From Nostoc sp. UHCC 0302 (GTDB lineage Bacteria; Cyanobacteriota; Cyanobacteriia; Cyanobacteriales; Nostocaceae), in NCBI RefSeq assembly GCF_038096175.1, contig NZ_CP151099.1, forward strand, positions 2,792,501 to 2,856,500: a stretch of 64,000 nt of DNA, read 5' to 3'. Positions 47,124 through 55,975 of this stretch are shown here, in pieces. The translations under genes were made by a program, and so were the position numbers. The notes below the pieces were generated by a model. The model searched no databases. It saw only the letters and a program-made list of their open reading frames with translations, and was not told the DNA's origin. Within the stretch, counting starts at the first letter, position 1. Each line of letters starts with the position of its first letter.

Positions 47124-47897
47124 TTAAATCAGCCCCGATGCCACATTCACGCTCGAAGCTAAAATCACCATGTAAAAGAAAAAAGAAATCATTGCATGTC
47201 CTATAGCAAGCCTTCGCATTCCCAAGCCTGGAAGCGAAATATCTGAGGTTTGAGCTGTCATGCCGATAGTGAAAGAAAAATACATAAAGTCCCAATAGTC
47301 AGGTAACTCATCGCCTGGAAAACTCAAGCCGCCAACATATCCTATCTCCTCGTTCAAGAAATCTGGATGGTAGTAGCAGGTGGCATAGTGGAGCGCGAAT
47401 ATGGTGTGAGTCAGAAACCAAGAACAGATCACAGCTACTAAAGACAGCGCAATTTGCAGTGCTAAGGTAGATTCAGGAATATTTTTGTTGTCGTTAATTG
47501 CTTGCATTAGCCCAATCGCAAAGATACTTGTACAGGCAGTAATGACTACTAAAAGAAAAACAGCTAAATGCTGAGCTTCTTGACGTTGAGCGCGATAACG
47601 CGTTTTTTGGGGAGTTGCACTACACATCATCAACACTACTAATGTCAAAAAGCAGAAAACTCCTAAAATCCAAGCTGTAAGAATGCGATTGGCTAAATGT
47701 ATGGTATTTGGCAGCCGTAAAAAAACTGTCATTGCCAACATAATAGTTAGCCCCAGGCGGGTTTTTGAATCTAAATGCGAGAGCAAACTATGCCCAAATA
47801 AAAGACCACTCATCAATACTCTACTCTTCGACCTCAGAGGAAATTTAGTATTTTGATGAGGTTCAGGATCAGATGTCTTGTGTTGTGTAGTTCTCAC
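47124..47897 (-). CDS. DUF1345 membrane protein, copy 2
   Basis: 257 aa paralog of the next gene, sharing RAQRQEAQHLAVFLLVV, SWFLTHTIFALHYATCYY, GGLSFPGDELPDYWDFMYFS and MRRLAIGHAMISFFFYMVIL, with a longer hydrophilic N-terminus (about 40 residues). First gene of the DUF1345-DUF1345-YtaF run. Tandem duplication with divergence suggests a heteromeric complex. Confidence 0.85.
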   Translation of the reverse strand: MRTTQHKTSDPEPHQNTKFPLRSKSRVLMSGLLFGHSLLSHLDSKTRLGLTIMLAMTVFLRLPNTIHLANRILTAWILGVFCFLTLVVLMMCSATPQKTRYRAQRQEAQHLAVFLLVVITACTSIFAIGLMQAINDNKNIPESTLALQIALSLVAVICSWFLTHTIFALHYATCYYHPDFLNEEIGYVGGLSFPGDELPDYWDFMYFSFTIGMTAQTSDISLPGLGMRRLAIGHAMISFFFYMVILASSVNVASGLI

Positions 47898-48726
47898 TGT
47901 TTTTACATCTCACTATTTTTCTCAATATGAAGTGCAGTTTTAATAGGTCTTGATTGATATTTGGCTAAGCGATCGCTAACTAACTATCAAAAAAGCTGCA
48001 TTATTGACATCAGCCATCGAAAAGCCTATTAAATTCAGTAAATTATTGCTTGTCTATTACAATTACGAGAGCTTAATAATACATTAGTGCTGAAACTACT
48101 TAATAGCTCTTGGTCTTCACTATGAAACAAGAGTACAAAATCTGGTTACGCTTAAGAGAATTATATGATGTGAGCTTCAAAATAACAAAGATATCTCAAT
48201 TCATTTTTACTTAGCATTATATTAATAACATCAATCATCAATCATTATTGATGACAGACCAAAAAGCTATTAATTTTAGCTATTTGAGAAGTTATATAAC
48301 CATTAACATTGTGCCATCAGTGCTGGAGACATAGCACTTTGGGCGATCACCACGGATGATATATACCTAACAGGACTAGTATTATTAAGTAAAATTAAGA
48401 TTTACTATAATATGTATAGGTATACTGACTAATATTTTTAGACTTAACAATTTTTCATTGATTGAGCATCATAATTACTTGTATCATTGGTGAGTATGGA
48501 TGTAGAATCAAATTCAAGAAGAGATTCTTACTACCTGCTAATATATTTCGTGTAACTGCCGTCAAGGGTGTGCAGTATTCTGTTTCCATTTTTCTATGCA
48601 TAGTTAATAAGGTAAAGCCAACTCAGACTTGTTGATGATGTTTGGAAACCAATGCCGTCATCTGTAGTGCACGGTGGCGAATACGAATCATGATTAGCGA
48701 TATACCTTTTTTGGAGGCTATTTAGA
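47898..48726. other. Divergent spacer without genes
   Basis: About 830 bp, AT-rich. Between the DUF1345 operon (minus) and the DUF5132 gene (plus), so promoters of both should be here. TTTTTGGAGG (48707-48716) is the ribosome binding site of the DUF5132 gene. Nothing else supported. Confidence 0.45.
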
Positions 48727-49038
48727 ATGTTTGAACTAGAAGCTTTATTGTTAGGACTAGAGCCAATGACTGCTGCGGTAATTGGTGTTGGGGCACTGGC
48801 TATTGCACCTATCGTTGGTGCTGTAGATGCTGCAACGGGTCATAATTTATCAGACTCAGCGCGATCTACAGCTAAGACTGGATTAATTTGGGTTTTTGAA
48901 GCCTTTGACAAAGTACAAGCTAGTGCTGCTGAAGCTTCTGAATCCTTCCAAGATTTGATAGCAGAAGCTAAATCTGATATCAGGTCTTCCAAGAATGGCA
49001 AAAGTGAAGTAGCTCCCCGTGAGGTAACGATTGGATAA
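48727..49038 (+). CDS. DUF5132-type small membrane protein
   Basis: 103 aa. One glycine/alanine-rich membrane helix (about 15-38: MTAAVIGVGALAIAPIVGAV), then a short amphipathic part (SARSTAKTGLIWVFEAFDKV) and a charged helix with Ala/Glu repeats (AAEASESFQDLIAEAKSDIR). DUF5132 proteins commonly accompany HMA_2-type ATPases. The layout matches mycobacterial PacL (DUF1490) proteins, small partners of the P1B pumps CtpC, CtpG and CtpV, though the PacL metal motif at the C-terminus is not seen. GGAGG is about nine bases upstream. Confidence 0.75.
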   Translation: MFELEALLLGLEPMTAAVIGVGALAIAPIVGAVDAATGHNLSDSARSTAKTGLIWVFEAFDKVQASAAEASESFQDLIAEAKSDIRSSKNGKSEVAPREVTIG

Positions 49039-49234
49039 GCCCTGAAGAGTAAACAGTTACTTAGTTTGTGAAAAGTTACAAAGCGCGAAGTCAGAGCGGA
49101 GATTTCCTCCGTAGACGCTTTGCGGCTTGCCGCAGGCATCTGAACTTTGTAAGAGATGACTTGTTATTAGTTGAAAAATTAGGGGTGTGAGGAAGTAAGA
49201 GTGTAAGGCTATAGGGTCACTCTATTAATAACAG

Positions 49235-49275
49235 GACTTACGCAATGACGAAAATACATTACCTTTGCGTAAGTC
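49235..49275. repeat. Inverted repeat, GACTTACGCAA type
   Basis: 11-bp arms GACTTACGCAA and TTGCGTAAGTC with a 19-nt loop. A common dispersed repeat in Nostoc-like intergenic DNA. Confidence 0.6.
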
Positions 49276-49473
49276 TTAAATAAATTGAGGTGGCTCAAAC
49301 CTTTTGAATGCAAGGGGTTACATAGCCTTTCCCCTAAACCTCATATCTTCATACTCACACCCCTTCTCGATCATTTATCAGTCTTTAAGCTCTTACGCAA
49401 ATAAAAATTGCACATTCTTTGGTTGAGGGTGTCAAGAGTCGAGCCAGTGCGTTAGTGTTAGCGCCTGCCGCAG

Positions 49474-49507
49474 GATGCCCGTTCGCGGAGCGTCTCCTTT
49501 AGGAGAA
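49474..49507. repeat. 34-bp dispersed repeat, inverted copy
   Basis: Exact reverse complement of 7896-7929 over 34 bases (GATGCCCGTTCGCGGAGCGT and onward). Such identity in non-coding DNA suggests recent spread or gene conversion. Confidence 0.75.
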
Positions 49508-50100
49508 GGGCTGTAGGGGGTTTTCTGACTTGTAGCAACTGGCGTTCCAGAGTGCAGACTAAAACTTGACCGGAGGCGGAGCATCTCCGGCTCCGCTTTT
49601 GACTCTGAACTATCTTCATAAGTAAATATGCAAAATAAATGTGTTTTAGCTTACTTATCTAAGAGTAAAGATTTTCTGGAATATGGCGCTTATTCTATAG
49701 ATGCAATGTCTGATATGATAGGCTTTTGACTAATTACCCTACTGTCACACTCTTGTTAGACATTACCAGTAATAAAGTAAGGGTATAGCTTCCTTCTTGT
49801 GTTATGCCATTTCCATGTGAAGATGCATAAAAAGAACCCCACCGCCTGCGGCACCTCCCCGTAAACAGGGAGGTTGGGAGGGGTCAAAATAATGTACAGA
49901 TTCACAAAGAATTGGTATTAGGAGTATGACCGTTCCTCTCTACAAAAGGTTTTAGTGAACGCATAATTAATTTCTGAAGATGTCTATTCTCCTAATTAAC
50001 CTTCTGTGTGTATCTGGAGCGTGGGCAAACTATACCCTAATCCAGCAATGCCGATAACTACTATTGATGACAACAACTACCTCTTCTCAAAGGAGACATC

Positions 50101-50304
50101 ATGATTGATCATCCAAATTTCTTAAATGTGCGTAAATTAGCATTTGCTCTTGCTTTCGGCCCATTGGGTTTGCTGCTGCTATTCTTTATTCTTGACGTTA
50201 CACTGCCTCACGGTAAATTATTGCAAGTTTCAGAGCGATCGTGCTTGACAAGTGCGATGACAGTAAGTGTCGCAACGCTGAACCCAAATAAGTGTGAGAA
50301 TTGA
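50101..50304 (+). CDS. Small single-helix membrane protein
   Basis: 67 aa, not a family I know. A short polar start (MIDHPNFLNVRK), one strong helix (about 14-38: FGPLGLLLLFFILDV), then a periplasmic or cytosolic tail with two Cys (SERSCL, PNKCEN). AAAGGAG lies six bases before ATG, so translation is likely. A hairpin follows at 50344. Confidence 0.55.
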   Translation: MIDHPNFLNVRKLAFALAFGPLGLLLLFFILDVTLPHGKLLQVSERSCLTSAMTVSVATLNPNKCEN

Positions 50305-50343
50305 CATACTCTCATCACTAACTAATGGTGTAGTTTTTAGTTT

Positions 50344-50364
50344 AGGTTGAACTCAGTTCAACCT
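50344..50364 (+). terminator. Rho-independent-like terminator
   Basis: AGGTTGAACTCAGTTCAACCT forms a 9-10-bp stem 40 bp after the small membrane-protein gene; A-rich rather than T-rich sequence follows, so strength on this strand is uncertain. Confidence 0.45.
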
Positions 50365-50647
50365 AACAAATCAAAAAAATTGTGTTATGCAAAGCAACAC
50401 ACTCGCTCAATCTATAAATTTTTAACAGTTATCAGTGTCTCCATTTGAGTTGCTCGTTTCACAGCATACGCAGTTTGCCGCTGATAACTGTTCACTGAAT
50501 TGATAGTCAAATCTTCAGTACTTGATGCACAGGCAGATTATCCATCACTTCGGCTGCTCTACAACCGGGGTGAAAAAACTTCTTGTACATAGGACACAAA
50601 GAGAATTCTTAATTTTCTTTTGCCTATATAGTGATGGAACACTAATC

Positions 50648-51010
50648 ATGGTAAACATATTTCCACGAATTCCATTCTCAAAATTTAAGATTGGTAAATG
50701 GGGTTCTAAAGTAGAAGACCAGAAGTGGATATCTTCACAACCGATCGCCACAACAACAGCAGCAGTTATGCAGATTTTAGCAACTGTACCTAGAATTGCA
50801 TATTGCCGCCCAAACTTGATTAAACATTCTCAGTCTAAGTTTATCCTCAGAGATGGCACTCTAGTTAAAACTTGGACAAGCCCATTTTTTAGAGACGATT
50901 ATATATTTTTAGCTGATCCTGATGGAAAAATGATCTATGGCGGCTGTGTTTGGAAACACAAAGAACAACTCAAAGATGCCATAGAACTAATTAGCAGAAG
51001 GTTTACTTAG
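50648..51010 (+). CDS. Hypothetical protein, 120 aa
   Basis: Starts best at ATG 50648 (MVNIFPRIPFSKFKIGKWGS...); the open frame reaches up to 50522 without support. The end FLADPDGKMIYGGCVWKHKE is beta-like. No family recognised, no membrane segment. It lies between the small membrane protein and the carbonic anhydrase fragment. Confidence 0.4.
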   Translation: MVNIFPRIPFSKFKIGKWGSKVEDQKWISSQPIATTTAAVMQILATVPRIAYCRPNLIKHSQSKFILRDGTLVKTWTSPFFRDDYIFLADPDGKMIYGGCVWKHKEQLKDAIELISRRFT

Positions 51011-51188
51011 TAATACCGTTTCTCTATGAAGTTGTACTATATCTAACTCCCGCCTTCGGCGTCCTCCTCTGACCCGGACTATAGGGAGGTGGGATTAAGC
51101 GCATCTTTACATAGAATTGGTAGAAGATTTTTCATCATAAATCTGCAAAATTTATTTTTTGGATCAATTATTGGAGTTTTTCGAATAA

Positions 51189-51581
51189 ATGAAAAAGTTG
51201 TTTGCTGGTTTACATAAATTTCAAACCAGTTATTTCCAAGAACACCGAGACTTGTTTGAGCATCTTGGGAATGAACAGCACCCCAGAGCGTTATTCATTA
51301 CCTGCTCTGACTCGCGGATTGATCCAAATTTGCTAACTCAAACTGAACCTGGAGAACTTTTTATTATTCGTAATGCGGGTAATATTATTCCGCCTTATGG
51401 TGCGACTAATGGTGGTGAAGGAGCAGCAGTTGAATATGCAGTTCAGGCTTTAGAGATTAAGCAGATTATTGTCTGTGGTCATTCTAACTGTGGAGCAATG
51501 AAGGGATTATTGCAATTGGGGAAATTAGCTGATGAGATGCCATTAGTTTATGACTGGTTAAAATATGCAGATCTTAATTAG
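51189..51581 (+). pseudogene. Beta-carbonic anhydrase, C-terminally truncated
   Basis: 130 aa against about 220-230 for complete enzymes. All Zn2+ and catalytic residues are present: Cys39, Asp41 and Arg43 (TCSDSRIDP), His98 and Cys101 (CGHSNCGAMKG). The frame stops at YDWLKYADLN where the family continues with two more helices and strands of the dimer interface. Function may be lost, or a short form remains; stability is doubtful. It would convert CO2 and bicarbonate in the cytosol. Confidence 0.8.
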
Positions 51582-51657
51582 ACCTATCTTAAAAATGGGT
51601 GTAGGGGCTTAGGGGAACAAATTTTCATACCCTCGTTGTGGATTCTATTTAGAATGT

Positions 51658-51684
51658 CTCTTGCAAAAGGTACTTTTGCAAGAG
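51658..51684. terminator. Perfect hairpin between convergent genes
   Basis: CTCTTGCAAAAG-GTA-CTTTTGCAAGAG, 12-bp arms. It lies 75 bp after the carbonic anhydrase stop and 109 bp before the 3' end of the HMA_2 gene; a bidirectional terminator or dispersed palindrome. Confidence 0.6.
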
Positions 51685-51792
51685 GTGGGAAAAGGAAATT
51701 CAATCCCTTTTCCCCTTCTCCCTTTTCCGATTTCTTGTAGAAGTCATGATTTCTTCATTGGTTGTCAACACTTGCAAGCACTCCCACAGTAA

Positions 51793-53004
51793 CTAATTTT
51801 GATCAGATTCTTGTTCACCAGACTCGCTGTTCACTATTACTTCTTTCTCAAGTATTTCTGTAACAGCCGAGCCAATTTTTTCGCCCATATTTTTACCAAT
51901 TACTCCACCCTCTTGTCCTAACAAAACCTCACCGACTATTTCTCCCACAGTCTCACCAATTTTTCCTCCTATTGTTTCACTCGCCGAAACTTCTATTTGT
52001 TCTTGCGTTTCTAGCTCAGGGTGCTTTTGTGCTTCTGGGTGATTGACGTGTTCGGCTTGTTTACCTAAATCCTCTCCCAAGATTGGGCCAATGACGGTGC
52101 CAACTTGTTCACCAACAACCATTCCTATCGGCCCTGCAATTACACCGCCTACAGTTTCGCCGACAATTCCTCCCACTATTCCACCTAGCACTTCACTTCC
52201 AACTTTTTCTACTTCCGTCTGCATCCTCTGTTCCTGAAGATTAGACTGCTCTGTACTTACAGTTAGCTCCGTTGGGCAAAAGATTTTTGAGACACTATCA
52301 TAAGTCCAAGCAATGCTGTTTGGGTCTTTTTTCTGGCTCCACTGGCTAAAGTCAGGTTTTGACTTATATCGGCTTAAAGCTTTAGGATGTACCTCTAAAC
52401 GCTTTGCTAAAGCTGATGTTTGCAACGGTATTACATCAGAATTTACCTGCTGTGTAACAGTGTCTACTAACTTATCCTTGGCTTGGTCGTCTTCAATCGC
52501 CGATACCTCCGGCGTAGATAAATCTGCTTGGAATTGATCGCTCGGTGCCTCAATTGCTGGAGTTGCCTCCTCTTCCCAAGGGTCTTTATCTGGGTTAACC
52601 TGTTCTACGCTATAAGCAAACAACTCTTGTGCAACTCCTGTTGAAACACTAGGAGATTTCTTTTCTATTACTACTGGTTCTGATGCAGGAGGTGTAGACG
52701 GTGACTGTGGAGAAGCCACTTGTGCAATTTTTGGTTCTGATACATCAGATGCAGACGGTGACTTTGGAGAAGCCACCTGTGCGATCGCTTCTTGAAGATG
52801 AGTCTGCATCACAGTACATGAAACAAACTTATATTTATAAGTGACAATCATTGACTCAGCTAGAGGGTTAATCCGAACATTGGTAACATAGTTCAAGGAC
52901 TCAACCCGCTTTTGCAATTTACTAGCATACTCTGCTTCCTCAGCTAATAAGGGAATCCGGATGCGAATCCGTCCTTCAACAGCATGAACAATTTGATAAT
53001 CCAT
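51793..53004 (-). CDS. Stand-alone HMA_2 protein with HTH-like and glycine-zipper regions
   Basis: 403 aa from ATG 53004 (MDYQIVHAVEGRIRIRIPLL). Residues about 1-80 are the HMA_2 domain also found on the ATPases at 40184 and 56721. A low-complexity Ser/Pro/Glu linker with repeated IAQVASPxSPS follows, then a small cyanobacterial domain (SALAKRLEVHPKALSRYKSK, WSQKKDPNSIAWTYD), and a glycine zipper in two blocks (GGIVGGIVGETVGGVIAGPI; GGKIGETVGEIVGEVLLGQ). No ATPase core and no Cys metal site. It may pair with the ATPases through HMA_2 and insert in or bind membranes by the zipper. Confidence 0.75.
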   Translation of the reverse strand: MDYQIVHAVEGRIRIRIPLLAEEAEYASKLQKRVESLNYVTNVRINPLAESMIVTYKYKFVSCTVMQTHLQEAIAQVASPKSPSASDVSEPKIAQVASPQSPSTPPASEPVVIEKKSPSVSTGVAQELFAYSVEQVNPDKDPWEEEATPAIEAPSDQFQADLSTPEVSAIEDDQAKDKLVDTVTQQVNSDVIPLQTSALAKRLEVHPKALSRYKSKPDFSQWSQKKDPNSIAWTYDSVSKIFCPTELTVSTEQSNLQEQRMQTEVEKVGSEVLGGIVGGIVGETVGGVIAGPIGMVVGEQVGTVIGPILGEDLGKQAEHVNHPEAQKHPELETQEQIEVSASETIGGKIGETVGEIVGEVLLGQEGGVIGKNMGEKIGSAVTEILEKEVIVNSESGEQESDQN

Positions 53005-53158
53005 AGCGGATTTGTCTAATATCAACAATTTTAAGCTGCGGTGAAAAGTTGTGTTCCAAGAATGGAACGCAGGCCGTACATATCCTTTCTGAGGACTTAT
53101 TTAAAGTAGGGATGCAAGACTTTACGCCCCTACTTATCTCTAATCCGTTAAACTTACT

Positions 53159-53356
53159 CTAAATCATAATAAACAAAAATGGAATTACTGGAATACCGAT
53201 GGCAGCATTGAGCCAATATGTTAATCCAGTCAGTACAATCGAACCAATAATAGAGATACCCAAAGATAAAACTAAATTGGGTAATAAAATCCTCAGGTTA
53301 TCCAATGCCCCAGACACAAAGGAAGACTGCGGGGCATAGCTTGTAGAATAAGACAT
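53159..53356 (-). CDS. Small two-helix membrane protein
   Basis: 65 aa from ATG 53356 (GAGGTG five bases upstream). MSYSTSYAPQSSFVSGALDN then two helices (LLPNLVLSLGISIIGSIVLT, LNAAIGIPVIPFLFIMI). No known family. It lies 155 bp upstream of the HMA_2/glycine-zipper gene, same strand, probably one transcript. Confidence 0.6.
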   Translation of the reverse strand: MSYSTSYAPQSSFVSGALDNLRILLPNLVLSLGISIIGSIVLTGLTYWLNAAIGIPVIPFLFIMI

Positions 53357-53481
53357 AAGCACCTCAAATGTGATAGTAAATGAAAATTCATGCAGCTTGT
53401 TTTATATACTGCTCATAATTGCATGATTACCTGATACGCTAAATTAAACAAGCAATTTTAACAACTTGTAGGATAACTCCT

Positions 53482-53628
53482 ATGCTCAAGCAAATCAGAA
53501 ACGCCGGGAGAATTGTTATCGGTTCCATTTGCATTGTTTTGGGTATAATTGGGATACTTCTCCCCTTGGTACCTGGCACTCCTTTTCTTCTTGTTGCTGC
53601 TTTCTGTTTCAGTACTTTGGAATCATAA
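53482..53628 (+). CDS. 48-aa DUF454/PGPGW-like microprotein
   Basis: Reads MLKQIRNAGRIVIGSICIVL, then GIIGILLPLVPGTPFLLVAA and FCFSTLES. GxxGxLLPLxPxTPFLLxAAxCF is the hallmark of DUF454 (YbaN-type), normally about 120 aa; here only the first helical hairpin is present and ends with a natural stop. AGGA eight bases upstream supports translation. Either a minimal version or a 3'-truncated gene. Confidence 0.7.
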   Translation: MLKQIRNAGRIVIGSICIVLGIIGILLPLVPGTPFLLVAAFCFSTLES

Positions 53629-53729
53629 AAATCAGTTAACTATTAGTTAACTATTACTGATAAATACCCCACTCTTCTCGCTAAAGAGTAAACTTCAGTC
53701 CTTGAAAAAGACATAAGGGCTATGCCTTG

Positions 53730-54833
53730 ATGAGCAGAATTATTACATTTTTAGGCAAGGCGGATACGAGACACACCACACTGGCGATCGCCACTGCTAA
53801 ATGGTTTGCTCAGTATTCTCAACGGGTGCTACTAGTAACCCACAATCCCAATCCCAGCGCAGAACTGCTGTTAGAAACTTCCCTCCCAGCAACTCCCCAA
53901 GAGATTGCGCCTAATCTAAGTGTGGTACAGTTGCAAGCAACAGTACTATTAGAACAAGTTTGGGAAGAAGTCAAAAAGTGGTTGGCTCTCTACCTCCCGT
54001 CCTCTGTAAAAATGGAGATATATTCGGGAGAGGTGATGATCCTACCGGGTTTTGATAGCCTTCTATCCTTCAACGCTCTGCGAAAGTACTATCAAAGTGA
54101 AGACTATGATGTCATCATTTATGATGGGCGGGGAGATTTAGAATCATTGAGAATGCTGGGAATCCCCAACATTGCAGATTGGTATTATCGCCGCTTTCGT
54201 GAAGCGTTAGAATCTCTAGATTTGAGTAAAATCGCCGACTCGATTGGGGGTCCTCTCGCCAGTGCTTTGTTGAATGCAAATATGGACACTCGAAAAGTGC
54301 AAGATGCTATTGTGCAAATTCAAGATTGGATTGCTAAAAGCGTTGCAGTTGTCGGAGATGCCAAAAGGTTAAGCGCTTATTTAGTAACTACAGATGAACC
54401 AGCAGCCATCGCTGAGGCTCGTTGGCTTTGGGGTAGCGCACAGCAGGTTGATTTGCGAGTAAGTGGGGTTCTAGCTTATCAAAGTTATGAAGCAGCTAAC
54501 AAAACTGAACTAGAGCAAGCTTTTGCTCCATTGGAAGTAAACCTAATTCCAGCGTTGCAAAAACACAATTGGCAACCCCTACTAGATGCACTACCAGATT
54601 TTAAAACTATTCCTCATGTTCCCCAACCTTTAACAGTTGATTTGGCGCAACGTCGGGTACGATTATTCTTGCCAGGATTCAGCAAATCGCAAGTCAAGCT
54701 TACCCAGTTGGGTACAGAACTCACGGTTGAAGCAGGTGATCAACGGCGAAATATTGTTTTACCAGATGAACTACGAAATCAGCCAGTTACCGGAGGCAAA
54801 TTTGAAGAACCTTATTTGGTGATTTCATTTTAG
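53730..54833 (+). CDS. ArsA/Get3-like protein with HSP20-like tail, degenerate P-loop
   Basis: 367 aa. Resembles cyanobacterial Get3/ArsA-fold proteins (NosAFP type): RVLLVTHNPNPSAELLL, DYDVIIYDGRGDLESLRMLG, LVTTDEPAAIAEARWLWGS, and a C-terminal alpha-crystallin-like domain (VRLFLPGFSKSQVKLTQLG, VEAGDQRRNIVLPDEL). The Walker A, expected as GKGGxGxTT, is GKADTRHTT: the Gly loop and catalytic Lys context are gone. ATP hydrolysis is doubtful. It may still bind hydrophobic tails as a chaperone. Starts at ATG 53730 with AAGGG about ten bases upstream. Confidence 0.8.
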   Translation: MSRIITFLGKADTRHTTLAIATAKWFAQYSQRVLLVTHNPNPSAELLLETSLPATPQEIAPNLSVVQLQATVLLEQVWEEVKKWLALYLPSSVKMEIYSGEVMILPGFDSLLSFNALRKYYQSEDYDVIIYDGRGDLESLRMLGIPNIADWYYRRFREALESLDLSKIADSIGGPLASALLNANMDTRKVQDAIVQIQDWIAKSVAVVGDAKRLSAYLVTTDEPAAIAEARWLWGSAQQVDLRVSGVLAYQSYEAANKTELEQAFAPLEVNLIPALQKHNWQPLLDALPDFKTIPHVPQPLTVDLAQRRVRLFLPGFSKSQVKLTQLGTELTVEAGDQRRNIVLPDELRNQPVTGGKFEEPYLVISF

Positions 54834-54853
54834 GTTGTGACCCGGTATTTGTA

Positions 54854-54882
54854 GTAGAGATGTTGCGTTGCAACATCTCTAC
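54854..54882. terminator. Palindromic hairpin between convergent genes
   Basis: GTAGAGATGTTGC-GTT-GCAACATCTCTAC, 13-bp perfect arms, between the ArsA-like gene and the 3' end of CAX. It is a known dispersed form (TAGAGACGTTGC type) in Nostocales and may terminate both transcripts. Confidence 0.65.
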
Positions 54883-54886
54883 AGGT

Positions 54887-55975
54887 TTATGGATGAAAAT
54901 AGAATGCTGCTCCTAAAACTGCGTAGGTAATCAGCAGTAACGCTCCTTCTAGCCAGTTAGAGTTTCCATCTGTGCTGATGGAGTTGGTAATTAAAACAGC
55001 GATCGCCACTGCCAATACTTCAAACGGGTTAAAATCTAGATTCATCGGTTGTCCCATCAACTGGCCCACTAACACCAAAATTGGAGCAACAAACATAGCA
55101 ATTTGCAGGCTGGAACCCATCGCCACTGCTACTGCTAAATCCATTTTATTTTTCATAGCAAAGGTAGCAGCAGTAATATACTCTACAGCACCTCCAAAAA
55201 GTGGAATCAGAATTACCCCTGTAAATAAACTAGTAAAGCCTAAAGTCGTAATTGCTTTTTGTAGACTAGCAACTAAGACATCAGAAACAAATACCAACGC
55301 AATGGTACAAATTAGCAAGATAGCAACATTCTTCCACAAAGATGTTTCATGTTGATGAGACTTAATTTCTGCCTGTTCTGATTCATCAAGCTCAGTAGCT
55401 CTGAGTTCATACATATCCTTGTGGGTTTTCATAGAAAACAGCAGCATCAACAGGTAGAACACTAACAACAAAATCGCAGCAACCGCAGAAAAATTATTGA
55501 TAGTTGTAGGCTTTAATCCTTTAGATGTGAAGTCGATAGCAGTAGGCGTAAGTAGCACTACCAAAGCTAGATTTAGTGAAGAAGCATTAATTCGGGCCAC
55601 CTTAGGCTGAAAACTTTGCTCTTTAAAACGTAACCCTCCCAAAAAAATTGCTGCTCCTAAAGCCAGAAGTAGGTTAGCAACGATAGTACCTGTAATGCTG
55701 GCTTTGACTACCTCCACCAAACCAGCACGAAGAGCAACAATAGAGATAATCATCTCAGTTGCGTTGCCAAAAGTAGCATTGAGCAACCCACCGAGAGATG
55801 GCCCCACAACAGTAGCAATTTCTTCCGTAGAATTGGCAATCCACGCTGCTAAGGGGATAATTGCTAAACCAGAAATAACGAAAACAATAACAGGATGTAA
55901 ATGTAGCCATTCCGCTATAAAGGAAATAGGCACAAACACTAACATATAAAACAGAATTTTATCTTTTGTTGTCAT
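54887..55975 (-). CDS. Ca2+/H+ antiporter, CAX family (second intact copy)
   Basis: 362 aa from ATG 55975 (AAAGGAA about eight bases upstream). About 11 helices. Alpha-1 GGLLNATFGNATEMIIS and alpha-2 LIPLFGGAVEYITAA with both acidic residues; hydrophilic central loop ATELDESEQAEIKSHQHE, rich in Glu and His. Close paralog of 33475. Reaction: Ca2+ out, H+ in. It lies downstream of two microprotein genes that run the other way. Confidence 0.9.
   Translation of the reverse strand: MTTKDKILFYMLVFVPISFIAEWLHLHPVIVFVISGLAIIPLAAWIANSTEEIATVVGPSLGGLLNATFGNATEMIISIVALRAGLVEVVKASITGTIVANLLLALGAAIFLGGLRFKEQSFQPKVARINASSLNLALVVLLTPTAIDFTSKGLKPTTINNFSAVAAILLLVFYLLMLLFSMKTHKDMYELRATELDESEQAEIKSHQHETSLWKNVAILLICTIALVFVSDVLVASLQKAITTLGFTSLFTGVILIPLFGGAVEYITAATFAMKNKMDLAVAVAMGSSLQIAMFVAPILVLVGQLMGQPMNLDFNPFEVLAVAIAVLITNSISTDGNSNWLEGALLLITYAVLGAAFYFHP

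Larger units (their letters stand above)
49039..50100. other. Repeat-rich spacer
   Basis: About 1060 bp with several dispersed repeats: GGAGATTTCCTCC (about 49099-49111), an inverted pair GACTTACGCAA / TTGCGTAAGTC (49235-49245, 49265-49275), the 34-bp unit at 49474-49507, and CACCTCCCCG...CGGGAGG type near 49852-49880. No gene visible. It separates two plus-strand small membrane-protein genes. Confidence 0.55.
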
